Source: Brevundimonas sp. SGAir0440
Lineage (GTDB): Bacteria > Pseudomonadota > Alphaproteobacteria > Caulobacterales > Caulobacteraceae
Reading direction: 5' to 3'
Assembly: GCF_005484585.1 (NCBI RefSeq)
Contig: NZ_CP039435.1
Location: 1-64,000, forward strand
Length of the DNA stretch: 64,000 bases
Shown: piece by piece, positions 38,638-49,058 of the stretch
How the letters are laid out: each line of letters starts with the position of its first letter
Position numbering within the stretch: the stretch's first letter is position 1
The notes under the pieces: generated by a model
Told to the model about the DNA's origin: nothing
The model's input: the letters and a program-made list of their open reading frames with translations, nothing else
Databases searched by the model: none
Made by a program: the position numbers and the translations under genes

Positions 38638-41600
38638 ATGTTCAGCCTGACGATCCTCGGCCTGGTCGCCGCCTATATGGCGGTGCTGTTCGCCGTCGCC
38701 TGGTCTCAGGAACGGCCGTCGGCGCGCGCGCGCGGCAAGGGCTTGAGGCCGTCGGTCTACGCCCTGTCCTTGGCCATCTACTGCACCTCATGGACCTACT
38801 ATGGCGCGGTCGGCACGGCGGCGCGCGACGGGTGGGAGTATCTGCCCATCTACATCGGCCCGGTGATCGGCCTGACGCTGCTGTTCCCGCTGTGGCGCAG
38901 GATCGCGGCGGCGGCCCGGCGCGAGAACGTCGGCTCCATGGCCGACTTCGTCGCCTCGCGATATGGCAAAAGCCAGACCCTGGGCGCGGCCGTCACCGTC
39001 GTCGCCATCCTGGGGTCGCTGCCCTATATTGCGCTGCAACTGAAGTCGCTGTCGATGGCCGGCGCCCTTTTGACCGCCGGCACGCCGGTGGCGGGGTCCG
39101 AGGGTCTGACGGTTCTGGTGCTGGCGGGCGTTCTGGCCTTCTTCGCTATCCTGTTCGGCGCGCGCCGTCCCGACCTGACCGAGCACAATCGCGGCCTGAT
39201 CCAAGCCATCGGGCTGGAATCGATGGTCAAGCTGGGCGCCCTGCTCTTCGTCGCCGTCTTCGCCCTGGTCCTGCTGCTGAACGAAGGCTCGCCCCCACGC
39301 ATCATCGAGGGCCTGGGCGCCCTGGCCGCGCCGCCCGAGGTCACGCCGCGCTTCACCGCCATCACCCTGCTGTCGACCCTGGCCGTCTTCTGCCTGCCGC
39401 GTCAGTTCCACGTCGCCTTTGTGGAGGGCGGTCAGCCGTCGGACGTGAAACGGGCGCGGTGGATCTTTCCCCTCTATCTGTTGCTGACCAGTCTGGCGGT
39501 GCTGCCGCTGGTGGCGGCCGGCGCGCTGTTCGCGCCGTCGGTCAATCCGGACCTGCTGGTGCTGGCCCTGCCGTTCCAGCGCGGCGAGACCCTGCTGACG
39601 GCCGTGGTCTTCGTCGGCGGCTTCTCGGCCGCCACCGCCATGGTCATCGTCGAGGCCGTCGCCCTGTCGGCCATGGTGTCCAACAGCCTGATCCTGCCCT
39701 TCCTGGCGCGCGAGCGTTGGCGGGTGCGCGGCGACGCCTCGGACATGGCGGGGACCATTCTTCAGGTGCGGCGCGGAGCCATAGTAGCAGTCCTGCTGCT
39801 GGCCTGGCTCTATTATCAGGCGACGGACCAGTCGCGCGGCCTGGCGGCCATGGGACTGGTGTCCTTCGCGGCGATGGCCCAGCTGGCGCCGGCATTGTTC
39901 GGCGCGGTCCTGTGGCGCGGCGGTCATGCGCAGGGGGCGCTGGCGGGCATGACAGTCGGCATGGGCGTCTGGATCGTCATGCTGGCCATGCCCCAGCTGT
40001 CGCCCGGCGCGCCCTGGCACCTGCACGTCATGATGGGGATAGGCGACCCGCTGGCGCTCGGCGTCTTCGTCAGCCTGGCGCTGAACCTGGCGGCCTATGT
40101 CGGCGTGTCGCGGTTTGCTCAGCCGCGCCTGATCGACCGGGTTCAGGCCCGCGCCTTTGTCGATCGGCTGGGACCGGACTGGATGGAGGCCCGGCCCGCG
40201 CCGTCGGGCGCCTCGGTCGGCGATCTGCGCGCCCTGGTCGCCCGCTTCATCGGCGACGAACGGGCCGAGCGCGCCTTCACCGCCTGGGGCGATGAGACCG
40301 ACACAAAGCTCCGCGACGCCGATCCGGCCGATGCGGCCCTAGCCCGCGCCGCCGAGCGGATGCTGGCGGGCGCCATCGGCGCGGCCTCGGCCAGGCGGGT
40401 TATCGCCGCGGCGCTGGCCGGCGTTGGACGCGCGCCCGAGGACGTGGTGCGGATGCTGGACGAGGCGTCCCAGGCCGTCCAGTTCAACCGCGACCTGCTG
40501 CAGACCACGCTCGACAACATCGACCAGGGCGTGATCGTGGTGGACGAGGATCTGCGCGTCACCGCCTGGAACCGGCGCTACGTCGCCATGTTCGACCTGC
40601 CGGCCGGCTTCGTCCACGTCGGCCTGCCCATCGCCGTCATCTATCGCCTGAACGCCGAGCGCGGCGAAAGCCCGGACGACATCGAGGCCTGGGTCGAGCG
40701 ACGGCTGGAGGCGCTGAGCCGCCGCATTCCCCACGACCACGAACGCCAGCAGCCCGACGGCCGGGTGCTGCGCTCCTCAGGCGCGCCGATCCCGGGCGGC
40801 GGCTACGCGACCAGCTACACAGACATCACCGCCCTGCGCCAAGCCGCGCGGGAGCTGGAAGAGGCCAACGAACGGCTGGAGGCGCGCGTGGCGGACCGCA
40901 CCGCCCGACTGGACGAGGCCCGGCGCGTGGCAGAGGACGCCACGGCCTCCAAGACCCGGTTCCTGGCAGCCGCCAGCCACGACCTGCTGCAACCGCTGCA
41001 CGCCGCCCGCCTGTTCATCGCCGCCTTGAAGGAGGAGCCGGCGCTGGAAGACGCGACCAGCCGCACCCTGGCCGTCAACGCGGACCGCGCCATCGACAGC
41101 GCCCACCGTCTGCTGACCGCCCTGCTGAGCCTGTCCAAGCTGGAGGCCGGCGGGGTGCGGACCAATGTCGCGCGGCTGTCGCTGGGCGGCCTGTTCGACG
41201 AACTGCGCCGCGAGTTCGCGCCTGTGGCCGAGGCCAAGGGTCTGGATCTGACCGTGATGTCCAGCCGCCTGTGGGTCGCGTCCGACCGCGACCTGCTGCG
41301 CTCCATGCTGCAGAACCTGGTGGCCAACGCCCTCCGCTATACGGATGCCGGCCGGGTGTTGGTCGGGGCGCGTCGGCAGGGCGAGACGGTGCAGCTGTTC
41401 GTCTGCGACACCGGCCGCGGCATTCCCGATACCGAACACGAAACCGTCTTCGGCGAGTTCGTGCGTCTGCCCGGCGCGGTCGATGAACCGGGCGCGGGCC
41501 TGGGTCTGGCCATCGTGCGGCGCCTGTCCAGCCTGCTCGATCACCCGCTGGAGCTGAGTTCCCGTGTGGGACGCGGCACGACCTTCCGGATCACCGTGCC

Positions 41601-42003
41601 GCGCAGCGCGGCCGATCGGCCTGCCGAGGCCCCGCCGGTGCGCGAGACGCGCCTGCCGCTGGCGGGCCTGCGTGTGCTGTGCGTGGACAATGAGCCGGTG
41701 ATCCTGGACGCGCTGAACGCCCTGCTCACCCGCTGGGGCGCACGGCCGACCTTGGTCGCCAGCGTCGAGGCGGCCAAGGCGGCGATCGGCCCGTTCGACG
41801 CCGCCGTGGTCGATCTGCATCTGGGCGATGGGCCCGAAGGGTTCGCCGTCATCGACTGGCTGAGGCCTCAGGGCGTGCGCCGCATCGCCCTGGTCACCGC
41901 CGACACCCGCGACGGGCTGAACGAACAGGCGACCGCGGCCGGCGCCGTCCTTCTGCCCAAGCCGATCAAGCCGGCGGCGCTGAAGGCCTTCCTGTCTAGT
42001 TAA
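38638..42003 (+). CDS. Transporter-linked hybrid histidine kinase, CrbS/MxtR type
   Basis: A 1121-residue membrane kinase. Residues 1 to about 485 form a sodium:solute symporter-like domain with about 13 spans (TSWTYYGAVGTAARDGWEYLPIYIGPVIG; GSLPYIALQLKSLS). A PAS domain follows (about 620-730, TLDNIDQGVIVVDEDLRVTAWN), then a coiled coil, a DHp helix with H781 (LAAASHDLLQPLHAARLF), the ATPase domain (DTGRGIPDTE, GAGLGLAIV) and a C-terminal receiver with D1059 (AAVVDLHLGDGPEG). This is the CrbS (Vibrio)/MxtR (Pseudomonas) layout; that system switches on acetyl-CoA synthetase. The LuxR-type gene overlaps it tail to tail by four bases. GTG 38605 is an alternative start. Confidence 0.92.
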   Translation: MFSLTILGLVAAYMAVLFAVAWSQERPSARARGKGLRPSVYALSLAIYCTSWTYYGAVGTAARDGWEYLPIYIGPVIGLTLLFPLWRRIAAAARRENVGSMADFVASRYGKSQTLGAAVTVVAILGSLPYIALQLKSLSMAGALLTAGTPVAGSEGLTVLVLAGVLAFFAILFGARRPDLTEHNRGLIQAIGLESMVKLGALLFVAVFALVLLLNEGSPPRIIEGLGALAAPPEVTPRFTAITLLSTLAVFCLPRQFHVAFVEGGQPSDVKRARWIFPLYLLLTSLAVLPLVAAGALFAPSVNPDLLVLALPFQRGETLLTAVVFVGGFSAATAMVIVEAVALSAMVSNSLILPFLARERWRVRGDASDMAGTILQVRRGAIVAVLLLAWLYYQATDQSRGLAAMGLVSFAAMAQLAPALFGAVLWRGGHAQGALAGMTVGMGVWIVMLAMPQLSPGAPWHLHVMMGIGDPLALGVFVSLALNLAAYVGVSRFAQPRLIDRVQARAFVDRLGPDWMEARPAPSGASVGDLRALVARFIGDERAERAFTAWGDETDTKLRDADPADAALARAAERMLAGAIGAASARRVIAAALAGVGRAPEDVVRMLDEASQAVQFNRDLLQTTLDNIDQGVIVVDEDLRVTAWNRRYVAMFDLPAGFVHVGLPIAVIYRLNAERGESPDDIEAWVERRLEALSRRIPHDHERQQPDGRVLRSSGAPIPGGGYATSYTDITALRQAARELEEANERLEARVADRTARLDEARRVAEDATASKTRFLAAASHDLLQPLHAARLFIAALKEEPALEDATSRTLAVNADRAIDSAHRLLTALLSLSKLEAGGVRTNVARLSLGGLFDELRREFAPVAEAKGLDLTVMSSRLWVASDRDLLRSMLQNLVANALRYTDAGRVLVGARRQGETVQLFVCDTGRGIPDTEHETVFGEFVRLPGAVDEPGAGLGLAIVRRLSSLLDHPLELSSRVGRGTTFRITVPRSAADRPAEAPPVRETRLPLAGLRVLCVDNEPVILDALNALLTRWGARPTLVASVEAAKAAIGPFDAAVVDLHLGDGPEGFAVIDWLRPQGVRRIALVTADTRDGLNEQATAAGAVLLPKPIKPAALKAFLSS

Positions 42004-42608
42004 GCCGGGTCCAGCGACTTGGCCAGGATCACCGCCTGGGTCCGGTTGTGAACGCCCAACTTTCGAAACACGCTGGTCAGGTGCGCCTTGATGGTGGCTT
42101 CGGAGACGCCGAGGTCGAAGGCGATCTGCTTGTTCAGCCGGCCGGCCTTCAGCCCTTCGAGAATCCGCAGCTGCGACGGCGTCAGGCTGGCCACGCGGCC
42201 GGCCAGATCATCGTCGGCCTCGGGCACATCCGGCGCCCAGCTGTCGCCGGCGAGAATGGCGGCAATCGCCTCGACCATCTGCGGCAGGGACGAAGACTTG
42301 GGGATGAAGCCGGCGGCGCCCAGGCCCAGGGCGTGGCGCACCACCGGCGCATCCTCGCTGGCCGAGACCACCGCCACCGGCACGGTCGGCTGTTCGGCCC
42401 GCACGACGGCGAGGCCCGCCATCCCCTCGCTGTCCGACAGCTTCAGATCCAGCAGCAACAGATCGACGGGCCCCGCGACCATCGCGGCCCGGGCTTCGGC
42501 CAGGCTGGCGCATTCCACCACCTCCGCGCCCGGCGCCGCCTTGTCGACGGCCGAGCGCAGGGCGGCGCGAAACAGGGGATGGTCGTCGGCGACGACGATG
42601 CGATCCAT
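42000..42608 (-). CDS. LuxR/NarL-type response regulator, CrbR/ErdR-like
   Basis: A 202-residue regulator with an N-terminal receiver (D8/D9, phosphorylation site D54 in LLLLDLKLSD, K104 in FIPKSS) and a C-terminal LuxR-type helix-turn-helix (LTPSQLRILEGLKAGRLNKQIAFDLGVSEATIKAHLTSVFRKLGVHNRTQAV, about 140-195). It is the probable partner of the convergent transporter-kinase, whose last four bases it shares. Divergent porin-acs start 162 bp away with a matching dyad between them. Assignment as CrbR/ErdR rests on this context plus family. Confidence 0.9.
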   Translation of the reverse strand: MDRIVVADDHPLFRAALRSAVDKAAPGAEVVECASLAEARAAMVAGPVDLLLLDLKLSDSEGMAGLAVVRAEQPTVPVAVVSASEDAPVVRHALGLGAAGFIPKSSSLPQMVEAIAAILAGDSWAPDVPEADDDLAGRVASLTPSQLRILEGLKAGRLNKQIAFDLGVSEATIKAHLTSVFRKLGVHNRTQAVILAKSLDPA

Positions 42609-42666
42609 GGACTTCCTTCCGTGCGCGGCGTCTGACCGGCCGCGTCGTCGCCATCATGGCGCGGTT

Positions 42667-42690
42667 CGACTTTGGTCGAAATTAGACCAA
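42667..42690. promoter_or_regulatory. Candidate operator in front of porin-acs
   Basis: A perfect dyad TTGGTC-N7-GACCAA (42672-42690) lies between the divergent regulator and porin genes, 80 bases before the porin ATG. Overlapping it is CGACTTTGGTCG (42667-42678), whose reverse complement appears upstream of the MFS gene. Dimeric NarL/LuxR-type regulators usually bind such dyads. I infer that the neighbouring CrbR-like protein binds here to drive porin-acs and perhaps its own gene. Confidence 0.65.
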
Positions 42691-42769
42691 TGGCCAATGG
42701 CTCACCGAGGCCGCAGGCGAAAAGGTCGTCAAACGGACGCCCGCGCGAGACGGGCGCGGGAGGTTCATC

Positions 42770-44122
42770 ATGATCACGAAAAGCCTGATGGCGGGAGCCG
42801 CCGCCGTTGCGCTGATGGCGACGCCCAGCCTGGCCTCGGCCCAGGACCAGGCCGCGCTCGAAGCGCGCATCGCTCAGCTCGAAGCCCAGTTGAACGCCCT
42901 GAAGTCCGAGGTCGTCGCCGCCCGAACCCAGCAGGCGGCGCAACAGCAGGACATCATCCGCCTGGAGACCCGCCCGGCCGCGCCCGCCCCGGTCCAGCAG
43001 GCCGCGGCGCCGGCGGCGCCCGGCGAAGGGTTCCGCATCGGCGACCACACGGTCAAGTTCGGCGGCTTCGTCAAGGTGGACGCCTACGCCACCCGCTATT
43101 CCGGCGGCGATCCGGTCAATGGCGACGCGCTGCGTGAATTCCACATTCCCGGCTCCATCCCCATCGGCGGCGCCGATGAGGATACGGCGACCGACTTCAA
43201 CGCCCGCCAGACCCGGTTCTGGCTGACCACCGACGGCATGGTCGGCGGCCACAAGATCGGCACGCGGATGGAGATGGACTTCCAGACCCTACCCGGCGCC
43301 GGCGACCAGCGCACCACCAGCCCGGCCAACCCGGCCCTGCGTCGCGCCTTCATCACCATCGACAACTGGCTGATCGGCCAGGAGTGGACCAACTTCCAGA
43401 ATACCGCCGTCCTGCCCGAATCCGCCGACTTCATCGGCGCGGCCGAAGGCACGGTCTTCGCCCGTCAGGTCCAGGTCCGCTACACGCGCGGTCCCTTCTC
43501 GGTCTCGGTCGAGAACCCCGAGACGACGGTGACCCCGTTCGGCGGCGGCGCGCGCATCGTCGCCGACGACAACAGCATCCCGGACTTCACCGCCCGCTAT
43601 GCGGTGTCCAAGCCTTGGGGCGACTTCCAGTTCGCGGGCCTGCTGCGCCAGCTGAAATACCAGAACCCCGCGACGAACATCGATTCCACCGCGACGGGCT
43701 GGGGGCTGTCGGCCTCGACCAAGATCAAGGTCGGCGCCAAGGACGATCTGCGCCTGATGGTGACGGGCGGCGAGGGCATCGGCCGCTATGTCGGTCTGAA
43801 CTTCTCCAATGACGCGGTGCTGAACGGCTCGGGCGATCTGGATGCGATCGGCGTGGTCGCCGGCTTCGCCGCCTATCGCCACGTCTGGGCGCCCGGCTGG
43901 CGTTCCAGCCTGATCTGGTCGGCGCAGAAGGTGGACAACGACCTGGCCTTCACGGGCCTGGCCGCCAACCGTTCGGCCCAGAGCTTCCACGCCAACTTGA
44001 TCTGGTCGCCGGTTACGGCGTTTGATGTCGGGGCCGAGCTGATGTTCGCAGACCGCGAGATCGAAACCGGCGCCAGCGGCGACATGACCCGTCTGATCCT
44101 GTTCGCCAAATACGGATTCTGA
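42770..44122 (+). CDS. DcaP-like outer-membrane porin
   Basis: A 450-residue trimeric porin-like protein. It has a signal peptide ([24 protein letters not shown]), an N-terminal coiled coil (about 26-66, [20 protein letters not shown]), a Pro/Ala linker, then the beta-barrel starting [17 protein letters not shown] and ending in an aromatic C-terminus (FAKYGF). In Acinetobacter, DcaP admits dicarboxylic acids. Here acs begins 4 bp after its stop, so the two are one operon, consistent with entry of organic acids or acetate through this pore. A candidate operator lies 80 bases upstream. Confidence 0.9.
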   Translation: MITKSLMAGAAAVALMATPSLASAQDQAALEARIAQLEAQLNALKSEVVAARTQQAAQQQDIIRLETRPAAPAPVQQAAAPAAPGEGFRIGDHTVKFGGFVKVDAYATRYSGGDPVNGDALREFHIPGSIPIGGADEDTATDFNARQTRFWLTTDGMVGGHKIGTRMEMDFQTLPGAGDQRTTSPANPALRRAFITIDNWLIGQEWTNFQNTAVLPESADFIGAAEGTVFARQVQVRYTRGPFSVSVENPETTVTPFGGGARIVADDNSIPDFTARYAVSKPWGDFQFAGLLRQLKYQNPATNIDSTATGWGLSASTKIKVGAKDDLRLMVTGGEGIGRYVGLNFSNDAVLNGSGDLDAIGVVAGFAAYRHVWAPGWRSSLIWSAQKVDNDLAFTGLAANRSAQSFHANLIWSPVTAFDVGAELMFADREIETGASGDMTRLILFAKYGF

Positions 44123-44126
44123 TTTG

Positions 44127-46082
<1,956 letters not shown>

Positions 46083-46096
46083 AGACGCGGGTTCAA

Positions 46097-46137
46097 TGCG
46101 GCGGCTGATGCGCCTATCTGTGCGTCAGCCCGCCGCA
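46097..46137. repeat. Long imperfect hairpin between acs and the BASS gene
   Basis: TGCGGCGG-CTGA-type sequence (46097-46112) pairs with 46121-46137 over about 16 bp with one bulged C and an 8-base loop. No U run follows. It lies 15 bases after the acs stop and 14 bases before the next start, and may attenuate transcription or stabilise the acs transcript end. Confidence 0.55.
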
Positions 46138-46150
46138 GCCTGAGCCGTTC

Positions 46151-47146
46151 ATGCCCCGTTTCCTGTCCCGCCTGCCGATCGACGGCTATCTGCTGGCCCT
46201 GATCGGCATGGTCATCCTGGCGGCCCTGTTTCCCGCCAGCGGACAGGCGGCGGTCGTCATGGACCGGGTGGTCAAGGCCGCCATCGCCCTGCTGTTCTTC
46301 CTGTACGGCGCGCGGATGTCGCCGGCGACCATCGGGGCGGGCCTTCTGCACTGGCGGCTTCAGGGGACGGTCTTCCTGTCGACCTTCCTGCTGTTTCCGC
46401 TGCTGGGGCTGGGCCTGGTCTTCCTGATGCGGGGATCGCTTCAGCCCGATCTGCTGACCGGTATGCTGTATCTATGCCTGCTGCCGTCCACGGTGCAGTC
46501 GTCCATCGCCTTCACCTCCATCGCCGGCGGCAATGTCGCGGGCGCCCTGACCAGCGCCAGCCTGTCGAACCTGCTGGGGGTGGTTGTGACGCCGTTGCTG
46601 GTCGCCCTGCTGATCGGCGGCGCCAATGGCGGCATCCATTTGCAGTCCATCCTCGACATCGGCCTGCAGATCCTGGCCCCCTTCGCCGTCGGCCAACTGT
46701 GCCGCCCCCTGCTGAAGGACTGGCTAACCCGCCACGCCAAACTGACCGGCCTCGTGGATCGCGGCTCCATCCTGCTGATCGTCTACGCCGCCTTCAGCGA
46801 AGGCGTCGTCGCCGGCGTTTGGTCCCAGGTCGCGCCGCTGGATCTGGCCAAGGTCATCGGCCTGAACATCGCCCTGCTGGCCATCGTGCTCGCCCTGACC
46901 CTTTTCGCCGGGCGCGCGCTGAAGTTCGACCGCCCCGACCGGATCGTCATCCTGTTCTGCGGCTCCAAGAAGAGCATGGCCACCGGCATCCCCATGGCCG
47001 GCATCCTGTTCGCCGGTCACGCCGTGCCGCTGATCGTCCTGCCGATCATGCTCTTCCACCAGATCCAGCTGTTCGCCTGCACGATCATCGCCCAGCGCTA
47101 TGCGCGCGAGAATGAAGCGCGCGCCCGGAGTCCGGTCTTACCTTGA
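46151..47146 (+). CDS. Bile-acid:sodium-symporter-like transporter (SBF-like, YfeH type)
   Basis: A 331-residue membrane protein with about ten spans. The pattern LLFFLYGARMSPATIGAGL, LLPSTVQSSIAFTSIAGGNVAGALTSASLSNLLGVVVTP and VILFCGSKKSMATGIPMAGILF is typical of the SBF-like branch of the BASS family. These are probably sodium-coupled organic-anion carriers, but substrates are mostly unknown. It follows acs by 68 bp in the same direction across a hairpin, so a carboxylate substrate is possible. Confidence 0.88.
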   Translation: MPRFLSRLPIDGYLLALIGMVILAALFPASGQAAVVMDRVVKAAIALLFFLYGARMSPATIGAGLLHWRLQGTVFLSTFLLFPLLGLGLVFLMRGSLQPDLLTGMLYLCLLPSTVQSSIAFTSIAGGNVAGALTSASLSNLLGVVVTPLLVALLIGGANGGIHLQSILDIGLQILAPFAVGQLCRPLLKDWLTRHAKLTGLVDRGSILLIVYAAFSEGVVAGVWSQVAPLDLAKVIGLNIALLAIVLALTLFAGRALKFDRPDRIVILFCGSKKSMATGIPMAGILFAGHAVPLIVLPIMLFHQIQLFACTIIAQRYARENEARARSPVLP

Positions 47147-47185
47147 GCGCCGCCCAGCCTTGAGATAGACCGGCCTCAGGCGATC

Positions 47186-47259
47186 GCGGGCATGATGTAG
47201 TGGTAGCCTGAAAGCTTCCCAAGCTTTTCGTGCGGGTTCGATTCCCGCTGCCCGCTCCA
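47186..47259 (+). tRNA. tRNA-Gly(CCC)
   Basis: Folds into 74 bases with encoded CCA: acceptor GCGGGCA/TGCCCGC, anticodon arm AAAGC-TTCCCAA-GCTTT giving anticodon CCC (reads GGG), T arm GCGGG-TTCGATT-CCCGC, discriminator U, then CCA. The D arm is ATGT-AGTGGTA-GCCT, where only three of four pairs form (A-U, G-C, U-G; one U-C mismatch). A14, G18, G19 and A21 are present. It lies between the BASS gene and the convergent traB-like gene. Confidence 0.9.
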
Positions 47260-47306
47260 GCCGATCGGCGAAGGCGCGACGTCGCCGCCGCGCCCTCCTT
47301 CCGTTC

Positions 47307-48269
47307 TCAGTTCGCCGCCTCGACCGTCACGCCGCGCTTTTGCAGGATGGCCTGGACGCTGTCGTCGCCGGTCAGGTGGGCGGCGCCGACGGCGATGAAG
47401 GCGGTGCCGGAGCCTTCAAGCAGGGTCTGGATCTGGTTGGCCCAGTCGGTGTTCCGATCGACCAGAACGGCTTGATACAGCGCCGGCGAGGCGTCCTTCA
47501 TTTCCGTGATCGTGACGCGGTTCAGCGTGGCGACGTCGCCCCGCGCCCAGGCCTCGACCATTTCATCCAGTTTGGTGGCGGCGTTCTCGTAGTCCTTCAG
47601 CGTCTCGCGCAGGAAGACCAGTTGCACGTCGTCGGGCAGGCCGGCCAGGATGCCGATCTGCTTGTCGATGGTCTCGAAGCCGTGGATCGGCTTGCCCGCC
47701 GCCTCAGCCCGCGCCTTCAGCACCAGCTCGACGCCGGACTTGGGGTCGTAGCCGGCCTTGATCAGCGGCGCGACCGACAGGCTGAGCGCCGCCAGCCAGG
47801 GCTTCATCGGTTGAAGCTGGGCGGCCGAGGCGCCCATGGCCTGGGCGGCCGCGGCCAGTTCAGCGTTTTCCTGCGGCGTCAGGCGGCTGGACAAGGGGGT
47901 CTCGGGCGACAGGCCGCGCTGCTGGATCAGCGGCATGATGGCGGCCTGGTCGTCGGGGTTGCTGATCTCGAACCAGATGTCCGAGGCGCTGTCGAAGGCG
48001 GCCTCGACGCGGGGGCTGGACCAGCCGATCGTCGGGCGAAGCACATGGACAGAGCCGAACAGATACAGGGTCGAATCCGCATCCTTGACCACCCACAGGG
48101 CGGGGCCGTCGCCCTGGATCGGCGCTGGGGCGGCGGGCGCGGCGGTCTGGGCCAGGGCATCGGCGGGGACGCCGGCGATGGCGACGAACAGCGCCAGGCC
48201 GCCGGCGACGCCCACGGCGCCGCGCGCCAGGCTGGAAACGGACGACAGAAGGCGATCAGTGAAGGTCAT
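47307..48269 (-). CDS. TraB/GumN family protein
   Basis: A 320-residue exported protein with a signal peptide ending near ADALAQ. Family motifs are LYLFGSVHVL (the GxxH motif) near the N-terminus, FETIDKQIGIL, and the C-terminal pair NTDWANQIQTLLE and FIAVGAAHLTGDDSVQAILQKRG. The family (also TIKI/PrgY) is proposed to include metal-dependent peptidases, with the two His as ligands. It is the last gene of a three-gene run after the 4-span protein and the HTH regulator. Confidence 0.9.
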   Translation of the reverse strand: MTFTDRLLSSVSSLARGAVGVAGGLALFVAIAGVPADALAQTAAPAAPAPIQGDGPALWVVKDADSTLYLFGSVHVLRPTIGWSSPRVEAAFDSASDIWFEISNPDDQAAIMPLIQQRGLSPETPLSSRLTPQENAELAAAAQAMGASAAQLQPMKPWLAALSLSVAPLIKAGYDPKSGVELVLKARAEAAGKPIHGFETIDKQIGILAGLPDDVQLVFLRETLKDYENAATKLDEMVEAWARGDVATLNRVTITEMKDASPALYQAVLVDRNTDWANQIQTLLEGSGTAFIAVGAAHLTGDDSVQAILQKRGVTVEAAN

Positions 48270-48313
48270 GGAAGGTCTCGTTGTTGTCGAAAATGAGGGA
48301 GAGGAAGAACCGA

Positions 48314-48511
48314 TCAGGACTGATCGTCCGAGAAGATGGATTCGATGGGCTGACCGAAAACGCGGGCGATCTTGAAGGCCAGCGGCAGAGAGGGGTCATA
48401 ACGGCCGGTCTCCAGCGCGTTCACGGTCTGGCGCGACACGCCCAGATGTTCGGCCAGTTGCGCCTGGCTCCAGTCGCGCTCGGCCCGCAGGACCTTAAGA
48501 CGATTGTTCAT
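48314..48511 (-). CDS. Small Cro/C1-type HTH regulator
   Basis: A 65-residue protein made almost wholly of an XRE helix-turn-helix (LKVLRAERDWSQAQLAEHLGVSRQTVNALETGRYDPSLPLAFKIARVFGQPIESIF), of the YozG/YgzD-like small regulator type often found beside a membrane protein gene. It starts 3 bp after the 4-span protein gene and lies upstream of the traB-like gene. TTGTC/GACAA sites in the promoter of this run are a plausible target. Confidence 0.9.
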   Translation of the reverse strand: MNNRLKVLRAERDWSQAQLAEHLGVSRQTVNALETGRYDPSLPLAFKIARVFGQPIESIFSDDQS

Positions 48512-48514
48512 GGC

Positions 48515-48973
48515 TCAGCCCCGCATCCGCGCCAGCCACCACCACACCCAGACGACGGTGTAGCCGATCAGCATGGGGGCGATCATCAAGGCGGCGCCGG
48601 CGGACACATAGTCGATGGGCGAACCGCCCGAGCCGATCTCGCGCGCGATGATGTCGCGCCATGGTCCGGCCGAGGACAGGATCAGGCCGACGCCGCTGAC
48701 GCACATGCCCGCCGTGCCGCCCCAATACCAGGCCGCCTTGTGCGCCTCCCGCGCAGCCTCGTCGATAACGCGCATCCATTCGGCGCCGATCCACAGGGTG
48801 CCGGCCATGATGGCGGCGGCGAAGACTGCGGTCACGATCAGTTCGCCTATCTCGGGCGCGATCCATCCCGCACTGGAGGCGTAGCCGACCGCGACGCCGC
48901 CCAGGACGGCGAACAACAGGCCGCCGCCGAACGTGATCACCGTCGCCTTGATTACCGGCCGCCACTTATTCAT
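48515..48973 (-). CDS. Four-span membrane protein of unknown function
   Basis: A 152-residue protein with four hydrophobic segments (about 11-30, 42-63, 83-102 and 125-148), short loops, and a Trp-rich C-terminus (YTVVWVWWWLARMRG). It is the first gene of the run with the HTH regulator. Pairs of a small XRE regulator and a multispan protein are widespread, and the membrane partner is usually uncharacterised. The ribosome-binding site is AGGGG just upstream of ATG 48973. Confidence 0.78.
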   Translation of the reverse strand: MNKWRPVIKATVITFGGGLLFAVLGGVAVGYASSAGWIAPEIGELIVTAVFAAAIMAGTLWIGAEWMRVIDEAAREAHKAAWYWGGTAGMCVSGVGLILSSAGPWRDIIAREIGSGGSPIDYVSAGAALMIAPMLIGYTVVWVWWWLARMRG

Positions 48974-48986
48974 CAGTCAACACCCC

Positions 48987-49013
48987 TTGTCCTATTGACA
49001 AGCTACATTGACA
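48987..49013 (-). promoter_or_regulatory. Candidate HTH operator in front of the three-gene run
   Basis: The dyad TTGTC-N5-GACAA (48987-49001) is followed by a second half-site; ATTGACA occurs at 48994-49000 and again at 49007-49013, exactly 13 bases apart. It lies 14-40 bases before the first gene's start codon, so it probably overlaps the promoter. Autoregulation by the 65-residue HTH protein is the simplest reading. Confidence 0.6.
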
Positions 49014-49058
49014 TCACAGCCTCGGCGCTGTCAAGCGCCCTTTCCACGGAAAAGACGT

